64,000 nt of DNA from contig JAGMVK010000011.1 in NCBI GenBank assembly GCA_020747065.1, positions 1,798,001-1,862,000 of the forward strand. The letters run 5' to 3'. Shown piece after piece: positions 41,128 to 52,380 of the stretch. The notes under the pieces are model-generated. The model was not told the DNA's origin. It did no database searches and saw nothing but the letters and a program-made list of their open reading frames with translations. The DNA comes from Cadophora sp. MPI-SDFR-AT-0126. Its lineage: Eukaryota > Ascomycota > Leotiomycetes > Helotiales > Ploettnerulaceae. Within the stretch, counting starts at the first letter, position 1. Each line of letters begins with the position of its first letter. The translations under genes were made by a program, and so were the position numbers.

Positions 41128-43452
41128 TTATGCCATCGATGCCTCAAGAATAGCTCGTCTAGTCGCATCTTCCTCCACCCATTTACCTATCCTCTCACCA
41201 ACATTTCCAACCAAACTCTCGTAATGAGGACCTGGAAAGAAGAGGCCGCAATGTGCTCCAACCTCATCAACACCTTCCATGTACACCCTAATCCAACATT
41301 TATCTCTCTTTCCACCATATTCAGGAGGAAGCATGCAAAATTTCCTGTCCCGCTTCGGCTTGTCGTCTGTTGAAGCTACTGAGCCCTGTCTTGTCCTCGG
41401 CTCGGGATTGATTGTAGCTTTCCGTTTCTCTTCCTCCTTTTCTTCCTCCAGGCGCTGCTTCTCCTTTCGCTTCTCTTCCTCTTTCTCCTCCTTCAATCTC
41501 TTCTTCTCTTCGGCTTTCTGCTGCTTTTCACGATCTTGTCGTGCCTTCTTCTCTCGCTTCTCAACCAATTTTTGTCGATCTCGGATAGCACTCTCTCGAT
41601 CTTTTACTGCTTGTTGATATACTTTCATGATCCGCTTCTGTTCTTTCTCGGCAATCTTTCGAGAGTCCTTGTCCGTATATGCATCCAGATCGATTGCCTC
41701 TGGCTGGGTCGGCATCGGTGGAATTGGAGGCAGAGATGGCTCAGTGATTGATGGTTTTAGGCTGAGTGGTGGCTCTTCATCTGTGTCTGTCTTGACAGGA
41801 GCCAATGGCTCTGCGTCGTCGTCATCTTCAATCGGCATAGAATCAATATGCTGCATCGGAGCTAACTCCTGCACATCATCCTGAACACCGGAGTTCTCTC
41901 CTAGTTGCGACATCTGGACCTCGATCGGAGACGCGTCCGGGCCATCTTCGAGGGGCTGCGGGGTGACAGTACCATCATGATGCTCGTCGACGGATATCCG
42001 TGGCGTCGAAGGCGTGGGTGTAAGTCTACCCACCTTCAAACTCATGTCCTCCATCTCAACTTCAATTGGTTTCAAGTTCCCATCTTTATCCAACATATGT
42101 CCAGGGGGTACCTTTGGCTGCTTCGGCCGTCCAGTACTGGCTGTGTAATAATTCACAAATCTGACCCGTCGAGTTGGTGCTCGATACCCTGGACCTGGTT
42201 TCGGAGTATCGTCAACATCTTCCAAAGCCCGAATCCGTTCATATCTATTCTTCAAGCCTGGATAATCCGCCATGCAACCACCGAATTCCAGGTGTGACAT
42301 GAAATATTGCTTCGTTGCAGCAGTGAGCCCATCAGAATGTTTGTTCACAAAATGAATAACGTTGGTCCAGCCCTTGCGTTCAGGTAATCGTACATCGTTT
42401 GGAAACGGTGGGTTGAAAAATGGATCATTTGACGGACTTGCTAGTGGCGATGTGATGCTTTGTACCAGACTGATCGAGGAATCGGATGTCATGACTGATG
42501 GAGCATAGCTCGACTGGCCAGAATGCGTACTCATTCCACTTCCAACAGAAGATTGAGGCTTCGGAGGCTCTGGTGCAGGGCGGAAAAGACTGCCAATACC
42601 ACTCACAACAACACCAGGATGCATTCCGAGGAACGGGGTATCGAAATTGATTGTGCCTAATAGTCGATGTCGGAAAGGCTGCCCGGTTGCCGGAGACAAA
42701 GGTTTCTGAAGAGCTACTTCCGCAGATAACAATCCTCCCATACTATGCCCCAGTAATACAACTTCTGTATGTCTATTCTCGTGTGGTTCGAGCCTAATGA
42801 AAATGAGTACAATCCAACAAGACCGACTGCATCAGACCTACCATCTGCTGAAATCGTCCCTGGCAAAGTCAATCGCTTTCCTTGACTTGTATCTAGGGTA
42901 GATCTTGGTATGTACGACATGGGTCTCGGCAAGAGTAATTGTAAGAAGATTGTGAACATGTGCTGGGAAGCTCTGAAAGCTTGTTTCATTTCCCATGAAT
43001 CCATGAATGAACACAAGCAGCAATGTCCGTCTGCCATCCCGTCCTGATTCTGAAGGTACCAACGAATGTGTAGAGGATGATCTTGGATCTTCAGATCTCC
43101 ATTGTTCTGATATCAACTCGCTTCTCCTTGCATCATCAGACGTATATGGTGGTGGAGCAACGGCTTGGACTGAAGGTATTCGTGGAGGAAGAGGAGGGGC
43201 ACGACCGCGGGATTTCTCTGCTAGTTGAGCAGGAGTCGCGAAAGATGCTGATGGATTGGTGTATTGCTCTTCTTGTCGTGCCTTTTCTGCTGGTTGGGCC
43301 GACGTAGCATATTCGGAAATCGAAGCACCATGTCTGTCTCGTTGGGCTTTCTCAGCATTTTGGGCTGGGATAGCTAGACCTTCGAAGTTTGGTCCAGATG
43401 CGCCGGCACGATCTTTTCGAGCTTTCTCGTCAAGTTGTGCCTGGGTCGCCAT
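41128..43452 (-). CDS. DUF676-type alpha/beta-hydrolase (putative lipase) with repeated N-terminus and charged coiled coil
   Basis: Two exons, 42842-43452 and 41128-42793 (48-base intron); 758 residues. Residues 1-75 contain four degenerate units of the form PAQxAEKARxDRxGAS. PPPYTSDD follows near residue 105. The hydrolase core has the oxyanion region LLLVFIHGFMGNETSF and, just after the splice, the nucleophile elbow VVLLGHSMGGLLSAEVAL (Ser in G-H-S-M-G), then INFDTPFLGMHPGVV. Related fungal proteins are annotated as DUF676 serine esterases; substrate unknown. The C-terminal half is disordered and acidic, with a long Lys/Glu coiled coil (EEKKRLKEEKEEEKRKEKQR), and ends in a conserved-looking ILPPEYGGK-like block, here MLPPEYGGKRDKCWIRVYM. 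An upstream in-frame ATG (MPFWG..) precedes a hydrophobic stretch but probably lies in a leader intron (gtaagt at about 43667). Confidence 0.8.
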
Positions 43453-44261
43453 GTTGGAGGATATCGAGGTTACGGTATTGAAGGAGCATTGGGCATGTTG
43501 ATTATTCTTCCATGAAAGCGGATGAATTGAAAGTTGGAATCTTGGTAACCCCGCAAGGCGATCAAAATTCAGGTGGGGTGAAACTGATAGGGCGATAAGA
43601 ACGAGGCTGAGGAAGACGATTTCGAACAGCCTCGTGCCCCAAAATGGCATAATAGAAATAAGACTTACCTGGATACAAACCTTTAAGTTTCGCGGCAGTG
43701 ATCTTGGGTCGTGTTCAAGCCGACGCCGTCCAATTGTGGTGGCCGAAATCAAGAGGTAGTGGTCTTCCTCGCAGTGACATCTGCAGTCGCATTTCTATGT
43801 AGACTCGTTGCAAACTGCTCCCACGACATCGGAGAACGGAAAGCGATTCCTGCACTCGCAGAGTGTCTGATGCCGTGTCATTCTGTACCTGGAGGGCATA
43901 CGAGCGTCGAAGATCTTGATACTTGGCGATCAATGGTCTGACATTCGTGCCGCGATGAACTTCGCGTTTTGTGGTTTGGTAATGCTGGGAGAAGAAAAGA
44001 AAAACGGAAGCTCCTGTGCTCGAAATCCGTCTAGCTGACTAAGCACGCCTTGACCAAGAAATCAAGTTGAACACTCCGTGAGATTTTGACAATAGAAATG
44101 CCGATAAGCATTGCAAACAAGGAATTGAACGGTACCAAAGGCATTGTGTTCCTTATCCCGATTCCAAAAGGTTTGATAAGTAGGTTTCGATTCTGTTCTC
44201 TGATCGCGGGGTCAGCCACTTTCTCAACCTTTCCAGCCTTCTCGTTTCTTCAACAACAAAC
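43453..44261. promoter_or_regulatory. Divergent promoter region, DUF676 hydrolase / lactonase
   Basis: About 810 bases between the two start codons. It contains a good GTAAGT donor on the minus strand (about 43667) that suggests an intron in the hydrolase leader. No separate gene seen. Confidence 0.4.
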
Positions 44262-45585
44262 ATGGCAGCAGTCACTAATGCAGATATTGCTGTTGTACCC
44301 ACGACGGTCCATGTAAGGACGAGAAAGTATCTTTACAGGCGTATATTAATGATCACAGGTTGTCAACCGACTAGAAGAGAGTAGCGGGCGATCCAAGTAC
44401 GTAGTTCGGCCAGTGCAACACTCCCCGCATTGAGTACTTTGCTCCCAAATGTGCTCCTGATAAATGAGTACATGAGTAATGGCTCACTGAATCTCACAGG
44501 CCCATTCAACCCTCAAAAGATCGAATCACACTCGTTCAATATACAGAAAGTTTCGCAGAACTTATCGGATCCTCTCCAACCCATTCCCTCCTTCTGTCAA
44601 CATCAACAAGTTCCAAGAACCCCTTCTTCCACGAAGCCTGTGTCTTCCTTCCAACCCACGATGAGATATACATAACTTCCAATCTTCTACAATCCACATC
44701 ATCCTCGAACTTCCCAACTATCCTGATATCCCGAGTCAAACTTCTTCGGACTGATCGCCTTAGTGGGGACAACAATGTGCACACGGTGGAATGGGCCAAA
44801 ATGCGGCCTCCACCAGGGATTGATATGCCCAATGGAGGGGTGAATTACAAGGACGGCATACTGTTCTGCGCACAAGGAACTGCTCAAGCAGGTACGGGTG
44901 GCATATACTACATGCCTAGGGGAAAGCCACCACAGGCTTTTGTAACAAATTTCCACGGAAGGGACTTCAATTCGGTCAATGATGTAGTTGTCGCAAAAGA
45001 TGGCTCGGTTTGGTTTACGGATCCATGCTATGGTTTTGAACAAGACTTCAGACAGAGGCCGAAGCTGCCCTGCCATGTCTACAGATTCGATCCTGACACT
45101 GGTGATTTGAGGGTCATGACTGATGGTTTAGGACGGCCAAACGGAATCGCATTCAGTCCAGACGAAAAGACAGTCTATATCACGGATACTGATCATATTC
45201 ATGGGGACGGAAGCAAGGATCCGTTAAGGTATGAATTTTCCTAAAGGTTTCGGACAAGGACTCACGAATATACAGGGCCTCAACTATCTATGCATTCGAT
45301 GTCATTCCAGGTCCATTTCTGGCCAATAAAAGAGTGTTCGCATTCGCAGCAGTCGGTTTCCCGGATGGTATCAAGTGTGATGTCTACGGCAATGTATATT
45401 CAGGCTGCGGAGATGGAGTGGAGGTCTGGAGCTCCGTAGGTACTTTGATTGGGCGGATTCTTGTTCCTGGAGGTGTTGCGAACTTCTGCTTTGGCAAGGA
45501 TGGGGAGATGTTTCTGTGTGCTGAGCAGAATTTATGGAGACTGCAATTTGCGAGGCAGACGAAGGGTGCATTACTTGGAATTTGA
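44262..45585 (+). CDS. SMP-30/gluconolactonase/LRE-like lactonase
   Basis: Four exons: 44262-44312, 44359-44396 (38 bases), 44500-45228, 45276-45585; 375 residues. The six-bladed propeller family hydrolyses sugar or other lactones with a divalent metal. Blocks: FFHEACVFLPTHDEIYITSN, the metal-ligand Asn-Asp motif GRDFNSVNDVVVAKDGSVWF, TDPCYGFEQDFRQRPKLPC, VYRFDPDTGDLRVM, the Asn-Gly motif GRPNGIAFSPDEKTVYITDT, and GFPDGIKCDVYGNVYSG. There is no signal peptide (MAAVTNADIAVVPTTV), so it is probably cytosolic. The 5' exons were assigned from splice signals and frame; the 38-base exon 2 is the least certain part. The window also has a carboxymuconate cyclase at 3.4 kb, but it is a different propeller family. 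Confidence 0.84.
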
Positions 45586-47043
45586 TGGCTGTTATGATGA
45601 ATGATATTACGACATGCGATGCAGACACAATTGTATGCCTTTCCGTCCAGACTGTAGATCAAGACAAGTGGAAAATCTGACCATATCCAGTATCTTTAAC
45701 GCACTCTTTCAATCAAATGATTAGCAACTGCTCCTTCTCAATTGCCTATCCCACCTCCCACTTCCCCATTTCTGCACACCCGCATGCATTCCTTTTCTCC
45801 ATCAACGTACAGGACAGTACATCTGCACAACAAACCGCTGGAACCGTATCACAGAAGAAGCAATGGTAAAGGGGCATCACAACATTCGTTCCGAAAACGA
45901 CGTGTTCGCCGGCATCGGGTCTGGGCGGAACAAGGGGAGATTATCAGATCATCTAATCTGATGAGATTATTCGCGGAAGGCTTGGGTGTGGAACCATGTG
46001 GTTCGGGTGGGATATTAGGGGGTGGGTGATTAGAATGCTGGGGGTTGCAGATAGCGAGTTGTGAAGGCGGTGAATGAGGCGAGATTTTGGGCTTCGAGTG
46101 TGTACCTGGCAGAGCTCAAGGGGTTAAGAATAGATAATATTTAACACTGAGGCTTGAGAAGAATCGAGAGAATTGAAGCAAGAGTGGAAATTAGCAGCAG
46201 AATGCTTGAAATAATATGATTCAGGTCCCAGTCACGTGTCTCGTGCTAGATCTTTGCTTCTGCTTGGAATTCACAGAAACAAAGTCTATGTTCTAGCGAG
46301 TACTGGATCATCACGGTGTGTCTTTTTCTTCTTCGTGACAAAACATATCTCAGCTATGGGTCCCAAATGATTTCAATCTTGGGACCGGTCTCCTCGCTTA
46401 TCTTGTTGACATCACCCACACCCTAGCGAATTACCAGCGTCTCTGTCTTTGGACACTTTACCAGCTACGCACACTCTCTTTTTTTCAATCTGATTGCCTG
46501 TTGCTTCAGTATCATGTACTCGCTTCATCTGGAAGTTTGCGCGTCTGGGTGATAGACAAATCCCTTTCCATCATCCCCGACAGCACAGTGCTCGATTTCT
46601 CAAATTTCGTTCCTAGAAAGCGGATTCCAAGTTTCCAAGGAACTATCAAGCTCTCACCGAAGAAAAAGTGGGTTGTGTGATGTCTTTATATCTACCTAGA
46701 CCCCTAGTGTCGGTGCTTGAAGCTCCATTTTTCATCTAGCTGTCCACTTATTACTTCGTTCGGACACTACAAACCTAGCTGGTGGGCTATTCGTCAAGTG
46801 CACAACGATTTGGGTCTATCTTGACCCGGGACCATAAATTTTTCGCTGCCCGAAACATGATTTTAGGCTTTACCATGGTATACAATTTCTGGAAATGACG
46901 GATCTTGAGACAGAAATTTTTGATGCTCAACATCTGCACACCAGAGCTTAGCTGCTAGTCATGGTATAAGTCCCACGCCTCCCCCGTCTCTCTCTCTTTT
47001 ACCTTCAACCCACACTCATTTCCGCCTCACCTGCACCGCAAAT
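45586..47043. promoter_or_regulatory. 1.46-kb upstream region of the surface-protein gene
   Basis: No supported gene; ORFs near 45742-46029 have no motif. Two pyrimidine tracts flank the likely transcription start: ctctctttttttcaatctg at about 46470-46490, and cctcccccgtctctctctcttttacc at about 46979-47005. CT tracts of this kind are typical of strongly expressed fungal genes. Confidence 0.5.
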
Positions 47044-49845
47044 ATGGCGACCTCACTCAAGAGTGCGAGTACCATCTTGCTGTTTACCATCACTTCCCTT
47101 GTCGTCGCCGCCTCCCCAGTCTGTACCCTCAAGGAGTTCGCTCCCGCAAGTTCGACATGCGGTACTTACGGTGTGATCACCAAGTTCGATTACTTCATCG
47201 AGGATCTCTACGATCCTCAGTACGCCTCAGTGCTCTTCTGTGCTTCCGAATGTGCTAGACGAAGCAACTGCAAGTCGTTCAACCTTCGAATTGGACAAGA
47301 TCCGTTCTGTGAACTTCACTCCGACACGCAGAGACAGGATGGGTTCGTAGCTGAGAATAATGCCACTCGCACCGCGAGTAGCTATCAGGGTTTCGATCTG
47401 GCTTGCTTTAGTTGTGTGAATGATTCTTCTGCACAAGGGCTCGCTTCCGACGCTTCGTCTTCATTAAGCACTGGCACTTGCTTGGAATCTCATACTTCAA
47501 GCCAAGGAATGACCTCGTCAGGAATAAGTGCTGAAGGCACACCATCTACCACATCTTCCTCTTCCACGTCTGGAACTCAGTCCTTGTCTGGAAGTATCAG
47601 CATTGCTCAAAGCACAAACCCCTCCGCCAGTCTCACTAGCTCATCGACCTCCTCAGCTGCGCCAACGACCACGCCATACATCTGCAATGAGGATAATTGC
47701 TACCGAGCTCTCCTCCGTTTTGGCGATCAGGCAAAGGCTTTCTGCTCCGGATACACTACAGTGACAAATCTTGAGACCGCCAGTGTCCCTGCTTACTTGG
47801 ATAACTGCTCCAGCAATCCTACCATGATCAGCTCTGGATGCTCCTGTCTCGCGACTTGGATTTCTCCTGATCCACCTCCGACCTTGTCGAGCTCAGCTGC
47901 CAGTCCAACTTCCGCCTCTGGATCTCAGTCTTCTGTCATCTCCTCGACAACTTCGACTGTGTCAGACCCCATTTCGACAAGCCCTGTATCTTCATCCTCA
48001 TCTACCTCCAGCTCTGTCTCGGCTTCAAGCTCGGCCGCCGCTGAAGTTACCAACTTTACTGGCAACTCAACAACTGGAACTTCGCAATCCACCACTCCAT
48101 CGGCTTCGTCAAGTAGCACATTTCATAGAGACACGCGGATTCATAGGCATGCTAACGCTACATCTGCTCGCTCCTCGACTTCCGTTTTACATGTCAACAC
48201 CAGCATGCCGTTGAGCTCCAGCTTAGCCTCGTCGATTTCCAGATCTTCATCCGCAGATCCTACAATATCATCATCTAACCTATCAATAAGCACACTGATT
48301 CGCGAGCTCGCCGTACCAACAACGACGACCGAGTCCGTGACAAAATACATGATCTCTACCGTCTACGCGACTTCCGTTCACACTTTCAAAGAATGCCCCT
48401 CAACCTTGAAAGTCTGCCATATCGGTCTCGTCACCACAACACGAGTTCCAGTCACAACAACTTTCGCTCCAATCATCAAGGTCGTTGTCCCAAGACCAAC
48501 AATCGACTTCATTCCACCTGGATACGCCATGGAGCCTATCTACGAGGTTCACGTGGATATTGTGAACGAACAATGCCCACCAGATGTTAGGAACTGCCCT
48601 GCGATACAGACGGTCACTAGAACTATCGAAGCTGGTTCTGCTGTCTGCCCATGCCCGACTACTGACGCTCAAGTCCACCGTGAGGAGCACCGCGAGAAGG
48701 TTTGCTATCAAGCTCGGCCTCCCGCTCCTGCGCCAGAGGTTAAGGCCATCGCTATGCCCGTTCAAGAATTCAGGGCGGTCGCCTTGTCAGTCGAAGCGCA
48801 CCCAGCACCACCAGCAATGACTTCCCCGTCCATGGTGACCATCACTTCGACTGACAAGACAACCACCAAGACGATGACCTACCCGATTGATAATCTGCCT
48901 CCTCCTCCGTGCGGTTTGAGTCTCGATGCATTCGATTACAAGGAAGAGGCTTACTGGGCTGAATGTCCAGACTACATCTCAACCACCACACCCATGCCCA
49001 AGCCCGTTAAGTCTACGCCCGTCCTTCCCTCCCCATCAATGGTAACCATCACCTCTTCGGATAAACTCTCAACCAAAACAATGACATTTCCAATCGACCA
49101 ACTCCCACCTCCACCCTGCGGCCTAAGCCTCGACGCCTTCGACTACAAAGAAGAAGCCTCCTGGGCTGAATGTCCAGACTACACCTCGACCACAACACCC
49201 ATGCCCAAGATTGGCAAACCTACACCCGTCTTCACCTCCCCATCAATGGTAACCATCACTTCAACCGACAAGACCAGCACCAAGACGATGACCTATCCAA
49301 TTGACCAGCTCCCACCTCCACCTTGCGGTCTCAGTCTCGACGCTTTCATGTACAAGGAAGAGGCATACTGGGCTGAATGTCCAGACTACACATCCACCAC
49401 TACCACCTCCTTCTCCGTCTCAATGGTGACCGTAACCATAACCGACGAGACAACAACCCGAACCGTGACAGCAACCTGGAACTCCGCATTCCAGTACCAA
49501 GAAGAAGCGCTCTGGACGTGGCCTGGCGAGAAAGGCAGCCCTTGGTCTCTTCCTCCACCCGCAACGGACACTCCCACAGGATTCAAATTAGCGACGACGG
49601 GGCCGGAGTGGTGGAAGGAGCCTGCTTTCCAGTCGACGCCAACGTCGACGCCAAAGCCGATGTCGTGGAAGCTGCCGCCTGTTGCGACGGGGTTGGAGAA
49701 GAAGCCCATGGTTAGTCCTCTTCCGCCGAATGTGGAGAAGGTGCCGATGAAGGAGGAGAAGAAGTCGGCTGGTGTAGGTGTTGGTGCTGGTATGTTGAGT
49801 GCCGTCCTGGCAATTGTTGGTGGTGTGCTTGTTGTTCTCTTGTGA
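47044..49845 (+). CDS. Large PAN/Apple-like, Ser/Thr-rich, GPI-anchored cell-surface protein with 69-residue repeats
   Basis: Single exon, 933 residues. Signal peptide at 1-23 (TILLFTITSLVVAASP). Residues about 25-125 have a PAN/Apple-like Cys pattern (VCTLKEF..STCGTYG.., FCASECARRSNCKSFNLRIG, PFCELHSD). A very Ser/Thr-rich O-glycosylation region follows, interrupted at about 215-280 by a Cys module (YICNEDNCYRALLRFGDQAKAF, quoted as ICNEDNCYRALLRFG; CSCLATW). Residues about 595-790 hold three tandem 69-residue repeats starting at bases 48826, 49033 and 49240 (SMVTITSxDKxxTKTMT..PPPPCGLSLDAFxYKEEAxWAECPDY, in parts), plus a degenerate fourth. The end (AGVGVGAGMLSAVLAIVGGVLVVLL, in part) is a GPI-attachment or membrane signal. 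A cell-wall adhesin-like role is an inference. Confidence 0.82.
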   Translation: MATSLKSASTILLFTITSLVVAASPVCTLKEFAPASSTCGTYGVITKFDYFIEDLYDPQYASVLFCASECARRSNCKSFNLRIGQDPFCELHSDTQRQDGFVAENNATRTASSYQGFDLACFSCVNDSSAQGLASDASSSLSTGTCLESHTSSQGMTSSGISAEGTPSTTSSSSTSGTQSLSGSISIAQSTNPSASLTSSSTSSAAPTTTPYICNEDNCYRALLRFGDQAKAFCSGYTTVTNLETASVPAYLDNCSSNPTMISSGCSCLATWISPDPPPTLSSSAASPTSASGSQSSVISSTTSTVSDPISTSPVSSSSSTSSSVSASSSAAAEVTNFTGNSTTGTSQSTTPSASSSSTFHRDTRIHRHANATSARSSTSVLHVNTSMPLSSSLASSISRSSSADPTISSSNLSISTLIRELAVPTTTTESVTKYMISTVYATSVHTFKECPSTLKVCHIGLVTTTRVPVTTTFAPIIKVVVPRPTIDFIPPGYAMEPIYEVHVDIVNEQCPPDVRNCPAIQTVTRTIEAGSAVCPCPTTDAQVHREEHREKVCYQARPPAPAPEVKAIAMPVQEFRAVALSVEAHPAPPAMTSPSMVTITSTDKTTTKTMTYPIDNLPPPPCGLSLDAFDYKEEAYWAECPDYISTTTPMPKPVKSTPVLPSPSMVTITSSDKLSTKTMTFPIDQLPPPPCGLSLDAFDYKEEASWAECPDYTSTTTPMPKIGKPTPVFTSPSMVTITSTDKTSTKTMTYPIDQLPPPPCGLSLDAFMYKEEAYWAECPDYTSTTTTSFSVSMVTVTITDETTTRTVTATWNSAFQYQEEALWTWPGEKGSPWSLPPPATDTPTGFKLATTGPEWWKEPAFQSTPTSTPKPMSWKLPPVATGLEKKPMVSPLPPNVEKVPMKEEKKSAGVGVGAGMLSAVLAIVGGVLVVLL
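48826..49446 (+). repeat. Three 207-base in-frame tandem repeats
   Basis: Repeat units begin at 48826, 49033 and 49240, an exact 207-base (69-codon) spacing. Units differ at many silent sites, so the repetition is old at DNA level but conserved at protein level. A shorter fourth unit begins near 49420. Confidence 0.85.
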
Positions 49846-50392
49846 GGAATACTAGATTGCTAAACCAGCTTTCCCCTGTCTCCTCCTTTGCCCCTTTCGG
49901 TCCTCAATGTGCTGGCGTTGGCGTTCTCATCTCGGCATTTGCGCTATATGTACATAAATAAAAGTTGGGAAGATGGACATTCGGTGTCGGGTGGTGGGCT
50001 ATCTCGTCACCCAGATGCATGTACTTAACTTACAAAAGCATCATTGTATTGTCGAGAAAGATGGTCCTTCGGCCAACAAACATTATATAACCTTCTCTTC
50101 ACATGTGCCTGCTGCAGTAACTTAACAGGTTATCGTGACCAGGATGCTTCACTCTTGAGGAAAATCAGCCCGACTTGCAAAATATCTCAGTCCAGGGGTA
50201 TGACAGATCAAGTGTCGATGTACAGAACCCCCCGGACTCCTGTCCTGCACCAAACACCAACCTAATCCAGCCATTAACCTACCAAGCCTCCCAATGAATG
50301 ATCCAAAGACTGCCATCCTTAATTATATCCAGCCCAGCCCCAACACCATGCAGTGAATGACCAATCCCCAAAAAACTGTACAAGGCCGATCC
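49846..50392. other. Intergenic between convergent genes
   Basis: About 550 bases of 3' flanks of the surface protein and SGF73. Nothing else seen. Confidence 0.4.
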
Positions 50393-51999
50393 TCAAACTC
50401 GTTGAACATTCCCAGAAGACTTCCTTTGCGGAGGTAGTTGCATATTGAACCCGCTTGCTCTCCTTGCCGCGACTGCCGCCATCCCATCGCTCAAAGGATT
50501 CTGTACTCTCGCTTCGCCTTCGACATCGCCTGGATCGCGTTCCATGAAATGTGGATGATCAGGTCGAAGTTTCTGTGCACCAAACCCCTTGACCTTGAAG
50601 ATGTTAATGATTCCACCATTCGTGGCATTCATCATCTGCTCTCGTAACCGCTGCTTTTGATATTGACGCTCGATAGGTATCGATATCAAAGGAGGGACGA
50701 CTGGTTGGGGGTTCCAATTCGCAAGACCATACTGTACAGCAGCCAGCTCCTCGTCGGAATCAACAGGACCATTCCCGTCTTCTTCATCTTCCAGGGGAGC
50801 ATTCGCATCAATGGCAGCCTCTGTGACGATGTTAGAAAGTCCAGTGCATCGCAACGAAGAACCTACTCTGCTGCTTTGCTTGATTCTTCTTCTGATATGC
50901 GGCAAGCAACATGTCGTATGGCAAAGACCGTCCAGGAACAGCTCTTTTGGCTCCCATCGAATGACTTTTGCAAGTAAGAGAACGGGCGCAAGGAACCCCA
51001 TCTTTGATAACACCACACTGTCTCTCGACATCGACAGGTCCTTTGGTATGTTAGAAAATGCTCAATAGATGCTCAATAGATTAAATGGAAATAAAATAGC
51101 CCCTGCTCGTCAACGAAATCCAGGTGAGGCGAACGGCTCCAGTTCCATGTCCACTGAGACTGGATCTCTCTGTGCATTTCGCGACATAATACGATTGGAA
51201 AGTCTGGTACCTCTTGCTTTTGGAGCTTTTGGTTTCGGCTCCTCTTTCTTCTTCTTCTGCTTTGGTCCCTTCTCAGCATCTCCTTCGGCCTTGCGTTTCT
51301 TGCCTTTCTTCGTATCGTCAACTTCGACTTTTTTCCCGGCACTCTTCTTAGCAGATTTCAACCCGCCAGGACCTTTCTTCTCTGGCGAGACATCATCGTC
51401 ATCGTCATCTTCATCGGCCATCTTCGTGTCACCCTCCTCATCCTTTTCGTTCTCTTTGGCGGCTTTCTTCTTCTCCTTCTCTCGAGCCTCCTTCTGCTCC
51501 TTCTTCCTCTGTGCCTTTTGTCTTTTCGTCTCTAAACACTGTGTAAGATGCGCCGGCATCTTGTCTTTCATGATACTTTTCTTGCAGTGCTTGCATTGCA
51601 ATAGCGAAGTTCCATCTTCCAAGGGCCGACCGGTCGGAAAGGTATCTCGCGCAGCATCATCGAGAGGATTGACTATGGGACCTGGGGAAACTGGTACAGA
51701 GCCAGCTGAAGGTGTGTTGATAACTACGTGAGGGCGCGCGCTTGAATCGGAGGGACCACCATCGACTACACTCCCATCGCGCCAATTCCCCGGTTTATTG
51801 TGCTTTGGTGGAGGCTTCTTGAGTTTGATGGTTCCGGTGGGCTTGTCCTTGGTCTCCTTCTTGGGCGCGACTTTGATTGTGGATTCGTCGTCGCTGGCAA
51901 CTGAGAGGGGAATTGTCAGCGATCTGTGAGGTCTGGAGAGAAGCGCATGGCACTGCGCAGATACAAGGACCTACCTTTGCTCCCCGTTGCAGCCGCCAT
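50393..51999 (-). CDS. SGF73: SAGA complex subunit SGF73 (ataxin-7 family)
   Basis: Four exons: 51975-51999, 51211-51900, 50867-51040, 50393-50820; 438 residues. Sgf73 anchors the deubiquitinase module to SAGA, the transcription coactivator complex. The N-terminal zinc finger is C2HC ([22 protein letters not shown]). A long Lys/Glu/Asp-rich linker follows ([22 protein letters not shown], in part). The SCA7 domain is rebuilt across exons 2-4: [40 protein letters not shown] and [13 protein letters not shown]. This Cys/His set is diagnostic for the ataxin-7 family. There is no polyglutamine tract. The 25-base first exon (MAAATGSK) was chosen because it is the only upstream ATG with a good donor in phase. 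Divergent from the RED-like gene. Confidence 0.9.
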
Positions 52000-52380
52000 G
52001 ATGATTTTGATGGCTGCGACGTTGGTATTGATGGACGGATGGTTGGGTGGATTGTCGTCGCAAGAGTCTCGTGAGGCGAGGCTGCGGGTGGGGATGGTCC
52101 AGCCTGATTGACAATAGGATGCGAATTGTAAGCTGAGCTGGATCGACAATATGATTATTAAAGTACTTGATATTATTATTGCGTGAATATCGCGTAACGG
52201 AGAACAGCGAGGGCGAAGTATTAGAATTAGATCCAGGTGTAGTCGAATACTCGATCCATCGGTCGCAATTTCAGTACCATTCCCGCGTCGAAAGCTGAGT
52301 CAGCAGGGCATTGAACACTGAAGCAAGGCTGAAGTCAAAATATTCCAGGACAATTCTACAGCAATACCAAGACAACCATA
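52000..52380. promoter_or_regulatory. Divergent promoter, SGF73 / RED-like gene
   Basis: 381 bases between the two start codons, including an AT-rich core (attattaaagtacttgatattattattg at about 52151-52178). A related motif AATACTCGATCC occurs at about 52245-52256. Confidence 0.5.

Noticed and set aside
43453..43752. Upstream extension of the DUF676 hydrolase with a hydrophobic stretch (MPFWGTRLFEIVFL)
   Set aside because: A GTAAGT donor just upstream suggests it is within a leader intron; the repeat-bearing N-terminus starting MATQAQ is a better start.
48393..48820. Overlapping ORFs on both strands inside the surface-protein gene
   Set aside because: They are by-products of the Ser/Thr-rich coding composition in other frames.
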